DNA of 64,000 nucleotides. It comes from Marsupella aquatica. Its lineage: Eukaryota > Marchantiophyta. The notes under the pieces are model-generated. The model was not told where the DNA came from and made no database searches. It saw only the letters and a program-made list of their open reading frames with translations. A program made the position numbers and the translations under genes. Of the stretch, positions 23,901 to 34,553 are shown in pieces (the first letter of the stretch is position 1; every line of letters starts with the position of its first letter). The stretch is from the NCBI GenBank assembly GCA_973895155.1, contig OZ316891.1, positions 6,510,001 to 6,574,000 of the forward strand, written 5' to 3'.

Positions 23901-26900
23901 TATGGCTGCTACCTTGAGGGCAGCACACTTCCAGCGACATAAGCTCTCAAGGGAAAGTCCTGCAGAAATACGGACCTCGTAGTCTTTTACGGAGACTAGT
24001 AACGCCACGAGGAGATCCGAGATTCCAGTAAATTCGCCAATTACAATTGTTGCTCTTGTATACCTTTCAAGGCTTCGCGCTACAGCAGTCTGGAGAGTAG
24101 AGTCACTGAAATCCATGGCCAGCAGTTCCATATACTTAGCGGCCACGCTGAGGATTGTATCTTTGCTCTCGTAGTGAAGTACAGCCCGAAGAGCACCAAT
24201 TACAGGAACTCGTCTGGTGGTTGATGCACCATCATCACGCAAGAGAGCGAGCAGAGCATTCATTGTCTCGCCATGTGCGCTTGAAAATGGTGGCATTACA
24301 TCCAAATTACCCCAGGAATAACCGTAGCCCTCGACTACTGCACATGCAACTGAGGTTGTTTGAGGGAGTTGAAGCAAGCTTGCCATACTGTTGTCGTCCA
24401 ATTTGCCTTGATAGGCTAGCTTGATAATAATCTATCACCAAATAGGAAACGTAAGTGTCATTAGTAAACAATTGATGCTTGAATTGGGAGAAACCAGATG
24501 AAACACGAAGTCGATCCCTCGTTTACTGTGTACTTTGTCATAGCTTTAATAGTGGCATTCTGGTTTTGTGAACTACATCGAACCTTGGATTGCAGACCTG
24601 GCAATCCCATTATTCTCCATAATATCTATTCCTTTCAATCTTAAATCGTGTTCTCAGGCCAGTTAAGCATCAAGTCAGTATGGATTTCAATTTTACTCAC
24701 AGACACTGAAAATTTAGAACGAAGGAATTGGACATTGCGTGCATCACTAATCACGGTTGATTTTTTCCAGCTGAGATATGTACTATGGTATTTGAAGGCG
24801 AATTGTTTTGGCAGAATATGATAGGCAGTCGTACCTTTTTGGCATACCCATGTGCTTGCTGCTTCCAAGCAGGATCTCCACGATCGACATTAATGAGCCA
24901 GACTAGATCTTTGATTTCGTACCTTGTCGTTCGCCTTGTCATCTTTACAAGATCATGTGGATCGATGTCCGTACTGAGGCTCCGAGGAATGGTGCCATCA
25001 TAGATGGTTTGACGATGCTTTTCGAGAGTATTTACTAGGACATCCGTGAAGGGTTCTTGGAAGTAAATTGCACTCAAGACAGTCACAAGCGTTGCCTCTG
25101 CGTCCCCTTTCTCAATAAGTTCAGTTCCACCTTGATTACTGCTTTCTAATATTTGAGCAGCGATGGACCGCACTTCGAGAGACTTCCTCTCCCGAATGAA
25201 GCGCATCCTCAAGCAATGACCAGCCAAAGTTCTTTGCCCCCGCATGTAGGGCATCCTCTCCCACGTTGACTCATTTCCTTGCATGTGCAAATCAATCAAT
25301 GACCTGTCTGCCAGGTACTTCTCCTGGTTCTCGTAGTTCAGCCTGTGGAAAGCTGTGGATTGAGCCGGTTGAATCCATTTGTAAAAATACCTCACCAGGG
25401 TTTCTGGCAAATGGTCGCCCTCTAACAATGCAATCAAGAAGAGGAGTCGCCTTGCATCTGGACTTGGAGTCAAAGACTCCACCATGAGCAGCATTGAGGC
25501 CGCGACTTTGCGATCGTAATATTTCTCATACATACCCGGACTGACCTGGAAGTCGTCCTCGTGCAGAAGAACTTGATGTAAATTATCATTGATCGCTTCC
25601 CAATGACTTGCATCAGTTGCTCTGCTACTGTTGACGCTGATTCCAACATGAGCCAAAGATAGTGGAAGGTAGCCTACTTTCCTGATGATGGCATTAATCA
25701 CACTCTACAGGCAATGGAAAACGCTCGAAATTAGTAAATCCTTTATGGATAACAGTTACTATTACGGTTTAAGATCTCTTTGCTTGTACACTTTGAACGG
25801 TTGGTAGCAATCAACGACGCAAGGGCTGCTAACATTAATTCAAGTGAAAGCAAGACATCCACAGACAGTTCCCTGAACCTCAGACAGAAAACTGCAGTAG
25901 CAAGATTTGAAGTTGTACCTGAATGTTGTCAGGAAATTTTCCCTTCATCGTAAGTCCGTTTGTGTAATTCGACATGATTTGCGTGGCTTCTGCAAGATTC
26001 GGATATCTCATCTGGACTTTTGCAGCAGAATCCCAAATTTCTTTCATCTGGGATGTTACCAGAAATCGTACTCCCTTCGCAGGAACCAATTGCAAGAGCT
26101 GTTGCAAAACCTGCCGCTCCCATACATCATCCAGTACAATGAGCAAGGTTTGCTCAGCTAAGCGTTTTCTAAGCTTCATTCGATGTAAAGGTAGTTGAAG
26201 ATAGCCGCCTTCCTGCATTCCGTTACCCGTCTGGTCATTCAGTGGAGCTGAACTTGAACCCGGTCCAAAGCCCAGACACTCGACCAGCTCTAGCTCCAAC
26301 TGCTTCACACTCTCTTGGGCGTCCTTTCCACAACACAAATAGTAGACACCATCTGGAAAACTGAGTGGGTTGCTCGGGGGTTGTTTTAAGCCTTGCTTTC
26401 TCTCCTCTTCGTACTGGAGTGCTAAATATTTCACCACACTACTCTTGCCCAGTCCGGGCCCTCCAAACACAGTCACTACACGAGGGCCCTCTTTATCCTC
26501 CAACGCTTTTCGTATCTCTAGAACAGACTCTGAAATCGGGACGTAATTGGGATCCGGAATGAAAGGCAATGGAGCCGGAGACAGGGCAACGATTCTCTCC
26601 AGCACATCAAACGTATCAACCCTTGCGGCCAGCAGCTGAGGCCCAGCGTCCACGATGTCCGAGACATTTTTCAAGACATAGGTAAGCTGGCCGGGGAATG
26701 CCTTTCTCCTCAATCTCAAGAGATGATTTTTCTGGAGTCTGCTCACGTATTGCTCTTGCTTGTCCAGAACCTGAACGGCTGCCTGCACTGCCCGCAAAAG
26801 CCGTTCGTCCTCCGAAACCCCATGCCTCCGTAGCTGAGCGCTCCACTGATCATGCTTCTGACGAAGTATCGAGACTTGGGCTTTGAATGACTCCACCTCA

Positions 26901-26998
26901 GCGGAACCTTTGTACCAACCATCTTGGAGCTGGTTAGCAAACTCGGACGCTTTTAGGACCAGATCTAGGCAGGACTTCACCTCTGTTATTATAACCAT
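20948..26998 (-). pseudogene. NLR copy A: CC-NB-ARC-ARM-TPR immune-receptor-like gene with one nonsense codon
   Basis: Exons 26998-25919, 25704-24835, 24419-23188 and 21386-20948 join in consistent phase. Residues 1-170 are helical and coiled-coil-like. The NB-ARC part has a P-loop GGPGLGKSS at about 179-187, kinase-2 LLIVLDDVWE at about 285-294, an RNBS-B-like RFLVTSQ, and a GLPL-like YLPLSLAHVG at the start of exon 2. Exon 3 is a helical ARM/HEAT-like array; exon 4 contains TPR motifs (LGDYTRALL, GALDDLDAA, HRGYIKYLMKDEVGARADAEAA). There is no LRR. A TAA at 23532-23534 interrupts exon 3 where copy B has CAA (Gln); all else stays in frame. If translated, it would be an NB-ARC-ARM protein without TPRs. 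The gene probably continues past 20948. Plant NLRs are ATP-switch immune receptors; the role here is inferred from domains. Confidence 0.85.
21387..23187 (-). other. 1.8-kb intron of NLR copy A
   Basis: Bounded by a GTACGA donor at 23187 and a CACAG acceptor at 21387. No recognisable gene inside; AT-rich, with repetitive words such as AGGGCCCTCTTGCATG, so it may hold decayed insertions. Confidence 0.5.
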
Positions 26999-26999
26999 C

Positions 27000-27265
27000 T
27001 GGTAGATAGGAGAAGATCGAAGAGAGCTCTATCGTGACCGTCGGTACTGTTAGTTGCAAATCCCGATCATTTTGTTCTTACAATTATCGCACGATCGCAT
27101 TTGAAGGGATCGGGATGTGAACACAATCCTAGCTAGATCATTCATGCTAAATAGAAAAAACCCGAGCCTGAAATTAAAGCTGAACTGGACCTGACCACGT
27201 AGCGCACGGATGATTGTAAAGGAGTTGGGTTTTGGAAACTATCCTACAGTAGATCCTTAGTAGCA
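27000..27265 (-). promoter_or_regulatory. Upstream region of NLR copy A, shared with copy B
   Basis: The reverse complement of this stretch matches 57205-57484 upstream of copy B nearly base for base, including GATCGTGCGATAATTGTAAG and the TAGCTAGGA-type words. Conservation up to about 260 bp before the ATG suggests that the promoter was copied together with the gene. No convincing TATA box was seen. Confidence 0.55.
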
Positions 27266-27705
27266 AAATGAAGGAAAGTATGCGAATTCATCTGTGATAA
27301 GAGTTCCGGCCATGCGAAGCTATTATGGAATAATGGACTTCGACCAGAGCCCAACTATGAAGTGAGATTGTGACTCAAATGATGTGCGTCTCTGCGGCAG
27401 ACGAGAGGATACCACACTATCTATACATGCAAACTAGTTAATCAACCATGGGTTCCTATGCGACGAGCAATAGTTTGCTAAATTATGGTCATACATGCTC
27501 TCCTGTGCGAATGCGAGGAATTAGAAAGTGTGGTGTCGATCTTAGAGGCTCGATCTGGGCATGTGGCCGTTGCACAAAGTCGCTTGCCCGCGTTGGGGAG
27601 ACTTCAACGCGCTCAAGTGGGGTACCATAGCCGTGTTTGCCGCGACTCTATGACTACTGGAGCCACGAGGAACATTCGGTCCATGAGGAATTGGTCGACA
27701 AGTCA
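27177..27705 (+). repeat. Left arm of ~530-bp inverted repeat upstream of NLR copy A
   Basis: Its reverse complement occurs at 29815-30363, including CGTAGCGGACAGATG/CATCCGT-type ends, the word GGTATCCTCTCGTCTGCCG and the segment GGAGAGCATGTGTGGCCAT. Arms differ by scattered substitutions. The arm overlaps the sequence conserved with copy B at its inner end. Confidence 0.8.
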
Positions 27706-27944
27706 ACAAATGGGGGACTGGGAAGATAGAGATCAGGCAATATTCTAGAGAAAGTAAGGATTACGGTAGAATATTTTAGTGTCTAGGGGTTGACGAAACA
27801 ATCCTCTTGCCATTGATTTCACCCCCGTGGAGGCGAGCCTGCCACACAAAGTAATTGAATGTCATGCACGTAGCAGTTAGCTTGATTCTCTAGTTACGTA
27901 CTTGTCCTCATCCAGAGTAGTGTTGTCTATAGATCTTTCGATAC

Positions 27945-28026
27945 AGATCGTAGCAGCAAATGAACTAATCTATAGATCGATCGTAGCAGCAAATGAACTA
28001 TTCTATAGATCGATCGTAGCAGAAAA
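27945..28026 (+). repeat. ~34-bp tandem repeat
   Basis: TCTATAGATCGATCGTAGCA followed by GCAAATGAACTA recurs two and a half times in head-to-tail order. Confidence 0.75.
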
Positions 28027-28375
28027 TGATTTTAAGTGTTGATGTTAACACATCTGATCATATTTTCAGGATGGAATAATGTACCTGCCAACTTTGACCA
28101 GGGACAGAATGTGAAGTAAAATTGTGCCTCGAAAGATAATAATTGTCAATATTTGCGTCTAGGGCAGCCCGCCGGCCAAACTACACAAACTAATCTTGCG
28201 TAAGATTTCTTCGTACCTCACTGATAAAGTCATCTTGGACCAAAGAGTGTGGACACACAATATTTCAATATTTTCATATGAAGAGAAACTGATTCGTACA
28301 TGCAGGGCTTTTTCATGATTTAAATTTATAATCTTAGTTTTATGCCCATATGTTGCACACAAGATATCGAGGTGA

Positions 28376-28930
28376 TAAAAGACACGGAGGAGAAAAATAA
28401 TGTTGAAATGAACAAAAGATATTGAGGCAATAATTAAAAGATGTTGAGCAGTCAGAGATGTCAAGGTGAGCAAAATATATGGAGGTGATAAAAGATTTGA
28501 AAGAGAGAAAAAAGATGTACGGGTGATAGAAGATGCAGAGGTGAGCAAAAGATGCAGAGGTGAGCAAAAGATGTTGAGGAGACAACAAATGTCAAGGCAA
28601 ACAAAAGATGTCAAGGTGATAAAACATGCTGAGGAGAGAAAAGAGGTTTAGGTGAGCAAAAGATATCAAGATGATAAAAAAGGTTGAGGAGAGGAAAGAG
28701 TTTGAGGTGGACAAAAGATGTCAAGGTGAGCAAATGATATTGAGGAGAGCAAAGATGTGAGGAGAGAAAAAGATTTCAAGGAGAGAAAGTATGTCAACGA
28801 GAGCAAAAGATGTCAAGGTGAACAAAAACTGTTTAAGTGATCAAAGATGTCGAGAGAGAAAAGGTGCTAAGGTGAGAAAAAAGATGTTGAGATAAGAAAA
28901 TGATTTTGAGGAGAGAAATATGTCAAAAAT
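28376..28930 (+). repeat. Purine-rich minisatellite
   Basis: A degenerate tandem of words such as GAGCAAAAGATG, TCAAGGTGA and TTGAGGAGA, roughly 12-bp and 36-bp periodic, for about 550 bp. The long minus-strand frame here (28159-28614) is an artefact of the repeat. It lies in the spacer between the two inverted-repeat arms. Confidence 0.75.
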
Positions 28931-29814
28931 GTTGGGAGCTTGATCTTATTGGCTTAGAGGTGCATTCTTTGAAAAGTGTTTCAAAACAATGTTGGAGGTT
29001 TAGATAGAATAACAAATTGGACGTGCAAGAGAGGTGATGACCCCAGTGCTGTGCGGGGTCAAGGTGTGGTCCCACAATACCATTGGGAGGGAAACATTTT
29101 TAATTTTTCTCTCCCCCTATTTCCTCTTTCTTCTCCTTAGTTTGCCACATTCCTCCCCCTTGCTTACCTTGGCAACGCTTAATAAACAGAATAAATTCAT
29201 AATTAAATACAGAAAAGAAGAAAAGAAGAAAAAGGGAGTGAAAAGCAAAATTAACCCATTTTTCTTCTTTCTAGAGTCTCATACTCATACTCTATGCAAA
29301 AGTCCAAAAAGTTTCTGATGCCCCCAAAAGATTTTCCTTCCAATTTGTGTACTTTTATACTTCATCTCATATACGTCATATATTCTGATTTTACTATTAA
29401 AATAAGCATATCATTTGACATACCTGGTTAATCATTCCAAGAGCACAAAAAAATATTTAAAACAATCTGACTGCTCAGGTTTGTTCCCTCCATTTCTGAA
29501 TTTGTAAGCATATGAAAGCACTTTTTGGCGGCATATTACAGAAATAGATTTGAAATATGACATATATATGAGCCCATTGCCCTTGCATTGCACAATTATT
29601 ATTACAACCATTTCATTGATAAAATCAATTATCATTTTGGCCATTTTGTTATTGAGGCCATCTTATTTTTGAGGCCATTGTGTTGTTGGTCCATAAGGTT
29701 ATTGCAAAAAAGATTTTAGGATTGAGTGTTATGTAACTTGGAAAAAATATTTCCTAGAGAGAATACAAAAATATATATTTTTTGATCTCTTTATCCAGTA
29801 CAACACGTAATTTA
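28931..29814. other. No recognisable gene
   Basis: AT-rich spacer DNA between the minisatellite and the right inverted-repeat arm; frames are short or low-complexity (Lys/Phe runs). Confidence 0.4.
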
Positions 29815-30363
29815 TGTTGACTTGTTGACCAATTTCAAATGGACCGAAGGTTCCTCGTGCCTCCATTAGTCAAAAAGTCGCGGCAAACACGGCTATGGTA
29901 CCCCACTTAGCGCGTTGGAGTCTCCCCAACGCAGGCAAGCAACTCTGTGTGACGGCCACATGCCCAGATCGAGCCTCTAAGATTGACACCACACTGTCTA
30001 ATTCCTCGCATTCGCACAGGAGAGCATGTGTGGCCATAATTTAGCAAATATTGCTGGTCGCAGAGGAACCCGTGGTTGATTAACTAGTTTGCATGTATCT
30101 AGATAGTGTGGTATCCTCTCGTCTGCCGCAGAGACACACATCATTTGAGTCACAATCTCACTTCATAGTTGGGCTCAGTCTGGTCGAAGCTAGTTGGCAG
30201 GTCCATTATTCCATAACAGCTTCGCATGGCCTGAACTGTTATCACAGATGAATTCGCATACTTTCCTTGATTTTGCTACTAAGGATCTACTGTAGGATAG
30301 TTTCCAAACCCCAACTCCATTACAATCATCTGTCCGCTACGTGGTCAGGTCCAGTTCAGCTTT
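29815..30363 (-). repeat. Right arm of ~530-bp inverted repeat
   Basis: Reverse-complement copy of 27177-27705, hence a third copy of part of the NLR upstream sequence (also at 57205-57310). It stops abruptly at TTCAGCTTTA, and the next ~65 bases repeat 28259-28326 in direct orientation (AAGAGAAACTGATTC, GCAGGGCTTTTTCATG). Confidence 0.8.
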
Positions 30364-32045
30364 AACAATATTTTCATATAAAGAGAAACTGATTCATACA
30401 CGCAGGGCTTTTTCATGGCTTAAATTTATGAACGCTGTGCATAGATTTAATCTATTTTCTCTAAAAATCTGCATCTGGTAAGGTAATTACACAAGAATAT
30501 CTTTTAGTTTTTGGAAAAAGGATAGGAAAAACTTATAGTCCCAGCATTCAATCTAGCCTCAATATATCACTGCAAGGGGTAATTATAGCATGAGAGCAAA
30601 CAATGAAAAAAATCCATTTGAATAAAAACACCCCACTTCACTAGCAAAGTTAATCCCCAGCTAGCCAACATGGTTAATAAATTCCAATTTTGCAAGTACT
30701 CTTTTGGCTAGTGGACTAGCTGAAAAATATAAAGCACTCAAAATATAAAAACCTGCAAAAATCAAAAGAATTTAAAACCCACTTGTGAGTTGCTAAGAAC
30801 GTTCTCCTTGTTATGAAATTCCTGTTTGCTTGCATCATACTATACCTCCACTTCCAGCAAAAATCAAAAGAATTTAAAACCCACTAGTGACTTGCTAAGA
30901 ATATTCTCCTTGCTATCAAAAATTCCTGTTTGCTTGCATCATTATAGCATGCTCATCCTCGAACATGCTTTATTTTTTGTCTTGTAGTGATCTGAAAGTA
31001 AATAAAATATGAGAGCATAGAAGTGCTGTTATATAAGTAAAGTGTCTGCCAAGAATAGCACACTGACCAAGAAAAGGTAGAGTCAAACTATGCTACGATG
31101 TGTGCACTTAACTCAAGGTGCCTTATGAATGACACTCCTTTCAATAAAAACCATAAACCTAGGAAAGAAAAACATGAGGAGAACTTAAGAGGCTATGCAT
31201 TCATGTTCTTCAGCATCATTTCTCTCACTCTTGGTGGTGGAGCCTTTGGTTTCATCTCTAAGAAAACACATACTATAAAAGGGGGCTGCCGAGAACACTC
31301 TAGAATACCTAAAACTAAAGGGGTCTAAAAATTAATTAAATTAATGTATAGAATACAAAGGCTGCCCCTTGATAAGGCAGATTGAAATGAAAATACAAGA
31401 CACACAAATGAAGACAAAATCTGAAATGTGCATTCACCATCATACAATCCTCACTGCCAGCATCCATGCAAAGCTAAAAAACAATTTGCAAAATGTGTCA
31501 CCCAGCAGCAGGTCTCCTTTCCACCAGATTTACTAAAGAGTCACCATAATTGAACCTTGGCCCTCCAATCTTCTCTCCTGGCTGTTTAGAGCATGGCCTT
31601 TGGCACTTTCAAGCCCCACTGAGTCCATGAGGTCCCTACACGGTTGAATAAGTGTAACATGTTGGCTAAACCCTAAACCTGATGCCAGTTGAAATGCTTA
31701 CAGGAATCAAGGTGGTTGTGTCCCAAAAGCTTGCAGGAGATATGCTTGAGCACAGCCCGGGAGCACAGAGCTAGAATATGGCATTATATTGTTGCCAGCA
31801 GTTCAAATTGCTTCAAAGCATATCTGGTGTCCAAACTTAAATTGTATCAAAGCACAAACTTAAATTGTATCAAAGCACTGAGTATCCAAATTTGAACTAA
31901 TATTTTTTGTTTTTTTGGTAAAAAGTGACTGTGCCCAAAATGTATACCAAACGGCCATTGTGGCAAAGACCAGCAAGGCAGAGAGAAGACACATTCAAAG
32001 GGCCAACTGAAGGAGCATGCACCAAGAAACATGTCAACCAAGCCT
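30364..32045. other. No recognisable gene; ~106-bp tandem duplication
   Basis: A unit starting CAAAAATCAAAAGAATTTAA and ending near TTTGCTTGCATCAT is present twice at about 30753-30850 and 30858-30945. Otherwise AT-rich with only short frames. Confidence 0.45.
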
Positions 32046-32331
32046 GGGGGGTTTCACTTCCATAGAATTGACACATCACGTACGACTAAGACTAAGGTAG
32101 TTTTGGGTTTTAAGAAAAGACTTGGAAATGTTTTCCGTGGAAGAACTTTATGGTCTTTTAAACCCAATTTTGAGTTTTGTAAGAACATTAGGGTCCTTGT
32201 ACTAATCAATGTTTTTTGGAATATTCCAATTCTATAGGGTTTTTTTTCAAATAGATTTTTTCTTATATTTTCAGGGGTACACGGCTTAAAAACATCGCAG
32301 GTGATGGGGGCTTCTATGTAGTGAGACCCCC
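32046..32331 (-). mobile_element. MITE-like element, copy a
   Basis: About 286 bp bounded by GGGGGTTTCACTTCCAT and ATGTAGTGAGACCCCC, an imperfect terminal inverted repeat. Its reverse complement aligns with 34178-34468 over the full length (shared words CGCAGGTGATGGGG / CCATCGCCTGCGA, GGAATATTC, AGACTTAAG-like). No coding capacity. Target duplication not evident. Confidence 0.65.
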
Positions 32332-32344
32332 TTGAACCAAATGC

Positions 32345-32749
32345 ACAACGGCACAATGCCAAACGCCTTATGGTAGCCCGAGATTGTCAAAAAGCTGGCC
32401 AAAAGCAGCCTAAGGCCGAGACAAAGCCTGAGTCAGATGGGATCAAGGTCAACAACCATAACACAGAATTGAAAGGAAACCAAAACCCAATTCAAAAGAA
32501 GGGGGCCAACCTATAGGTAAGTGGGAATTTGCCAACAACATTCTTTGTGAAAGTATAGGTGGCAATGAGAGGACATCCAACTTACCCCAAAGCAAGCAAT
32601 TGAGAGTAGGTGCAGAAAGCAACCGTCAAAGCAGGGGAAAGAAAGAGAAGTTAGCTAGGGTCCCTAAATTTGCACTCATTGTGAAAGTATGGTCCCTTCC
32701 TAGCCTTGCCATGTTCACCTAGTTAGTGTCAAATCCAATAAGAACATAG
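32345..32749 (-). mobile_element. LINE retrotransposon remnant, downstream half
   Basis: On the minus strand the sequence right after the large element contains DTN*VNMARLG, resembling the D..WV.MA block that follows the ALKMR motif in plant LINE reverse transcriptases, then degenerates. It continues the LINE frame that runs into the other side of the large element (52713-53350). Stops are frequent. Confidence 0.5.
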
Positions 32750-32786
32750 TGACGGACCAAACGAGAAGTGTGACCACACTTCTCGT
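32750..32786 (+). repeat. Left TIR of the 20-kb element, with terminal hairpin
   Basis: TIR proper is 32750-32774. Its inner half AACGAGAAGTGTG is followed, after AC, by its perfect reverse complement CACACTTCTCGTT (32759-32786), so the left end can fold into a 13-bp hairpin. Confidence 0.85.
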
Positions 32787-32893
32787 TTTTCCCGCGGCTA
32801 AAAAAATTCTAAGGCAAAAAAGTGTTGGATACGGAATTAGTATTCCATGTAATAACCCAGATTTTAGATTTTTAAAACAGGAAAAAATGACTT

Positions 32894-32933
32894 GAATCCA
32901 AAGCAGGGATACGGCGTATCACATTTTGGATCC
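32894..32933. repeat. Palindrome, TAC-core class, near left end
   Basis: GAATCCAAAGCAGGGATACG, then GCGTATCACATTTTGGATCC: inverted arms around GGGATACGGCGTATC with a few mismatches. Confidence 0.75.
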
Positions 32934-33090
32934 CACCGCAGTTTTCAAAAAAACAAAATCAACAAACGCAGTAAAAGGGGCGAGGACAGTTTACCCGTCA
33001 AGAATATTCCTAGAGGATTCCTTTTAACGGTCACTTTTAATCGACTACGACAAAACTATGGTCAGAAACTGACCATGGTCAGGGGGAAAC

Positions 33091-33098
33091 TATAAATA
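33091..33098 (+). promoter_or_regulatory. TATA box of the first transcription unit of the 20-kb element
   Basis: TATAAATA followed by GGAGAGCGACGACTC and, about 30 bp on, a GGCTCATTTCTTCTTGCTCC leader. The same arrangement recurs at 35423. A 5' intron probably follows (CAG/GTGAGA at 33221, TTTTGCAG before 33601). Confidence 0.6.
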
Positions 33099-33250
33099 GG
33101 AGAGCGACGACTCAAAATTTTTGGCTCATTTCTTCTTGCTCCCGCATTCGCTTGCTCCCGACGAATCCACAATCTGTATGCATATTCGTATCCCCCAAGT
33201 CAGACTACAAAAACAGGTGAGAAATATATATTTTTGAAAATCACGAGGAT

Positions 33251-33543
33251 GAATCCCAAATGGGATACGGCGTGTCCGGTTTGGGATTCAATCTTGAAAA
33301 ATCCAGTCTTGGCATGACGAAACATGAGAAAAAGAGGTTGGATGCGAAGTGGGATATCCCACTTCGCATCCAACCTCTACATAAGAAGGTCTTGGTTGAA
33401 AAATGCAGGAAATTTGGAAGTTGAATGTGAAGTGGGATACCCGGTATCCCATATGGTATTCAACCTCTGAATATCAATCAGGTTAGGTCCAAAAGGCGAA
33501 GTTTGAATGCTAAGTGGGATACGGCGTATCCCTTCGGATATTC
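33251..33543. repeat. Four palindromes, TAC-core or related, in the first 5' intron
   Basis: They lie at 33251-33289, 33333-33378, 33420-33463 and 33503-33543. Each has GAAT or GATG outer bases, an AAGTGGGAT-type stem and its complement. The second is a perfect 46-bp palindrome without loop (AGAGGTTGGATGCGAAGTGG and onward). All sit between a candidate donor at 33222 and acceptor at 33600. Confidence 0.8.
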
Positions 33544-33689
33544 AGCAATAGCTTTTTTGTGATGGCGAAAGATATCTTAAGTATTGGCGATTGTTTTGCA
33601 GGCTAGGTTCTTATCAACTTTGACAGAAGCTCTTGCTTCCTTCGAGCCCGCCATTTTGGAGTGACGAACTATTAAAGCTTTAGCTTTCG

Positions 33690-34050
33690 TTGAGACTAAC
33701 ATTTTCTCAAGTGAGTTCAATGACGGTCCAGATTCAAAACCGAGATAAACGTGCTCATCGATTGTATAAGAGATTAGTTGAACTCAAAGTGCTTCCTACT
33801 GGATTAGGAGCGATTTGGATGGGAGGCGTAGATCCTCAAGATAGTCTCAATCCGCTCCGAATTGAGTTTTGCAGAAAGAATGAGCAAGGAGTTCCGATTC
33901 GGTCAAGAATTTTTTGAACGGTTGTCTGCATTCTGTTGATTCTTCGTGTAATTATTGTCGTGATGATGAAAACAAGTATCATCGATTGGCATACTTGTGT
34001 TGTCGAATTTGGAACGAAGATCCTTGGGTTAACTCTTCCCATTGAATCTA
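33690..34050 (+). pseudogene. Small Cys-rich ORF of unknown function, frameshifted
   Basis: An ATG at 33720 opens a frame (MTVQIQNRDKRAHRLYKRL) that stops at 33917. Another frame overlapping its end continues with CLHSVDSSCNYCRDD and RLAYLCCRIWNEDPW to a stop near 34047, so a single frameshift near 33890 would give one protein of about 110 residues with a CxxC and a CC pair. I do not recognise the family. It is preceded by the 33091 TATA box and the palindrome-bearing intron. Confidence 0.35.
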
Positions 34051-34177
34051 CTTGATTCTAGGGTCACAAATATTTGGAGTTTTGTTCAGTATTCTTGGCT
34101 CTCAAATATTTAGACATGATGTTTTTCTTTTGATCAAAGAAATAAAGTAATTGTTTTGATCCCTGTTTTGTAGGCTC

Positions 34178-34468
34178 GGGGGTCTCACTATATGGGGACC
34201 TCCCCATCGCCTGCGACGTTTTTAGGGCTCGGACCCCCTAAAATGTAAGAAAAAAAAATTATTTTTTAACCCCTATAAAGTTGGAATATTCTTGGAATAT
34301 TCTAAAAATTGGATTAAAAAGGCCCTAATGTTCTTATAAGTCTCAAAATTGAATTTAAAAGACCCTATTGTTCTTCTACAAAAATTCTTAAGTCTTCCCT
34401 TAGAACCAATAAAATGACCCTATCCTTCGTCGCACGTGATATGCCATTTTTGTGGAAGTGAAACCCCC
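34178..34468 (+). mobile_element. MITE-like element, copy b, inside the 20-kb element
   Basis: Bounded by CGGGGGTCTCACTATATG and GTGGAAGTGAAACCCCCG. It is the inverted relative of 32046-32331, which lies just outside the 20-kb element. Confidence 0.65.
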
Positions 34469-34553
34469 GAGTTTGTAGGTTCTTCAAACAGAGAACTTCT
34501 CCATTTTCTCTATCACTCAAGGTATTCCTTTTTTCGTGTCAAATTGGTTTGGA

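Noticed and set aside
26616-26846. Arg/Gly-rich frames antisense or out of frame within the NLR N-terminus (both copies)
   Set aside because: They overlap the conserved NLR coding frame and are conserved just because the nucleotides are.
28159-28614. Hydrophobic 151-residue minus-strand frame, apparent membrane protein
   Set aside because: Translation of the purine minisatellite's complement; periodic low complexity.
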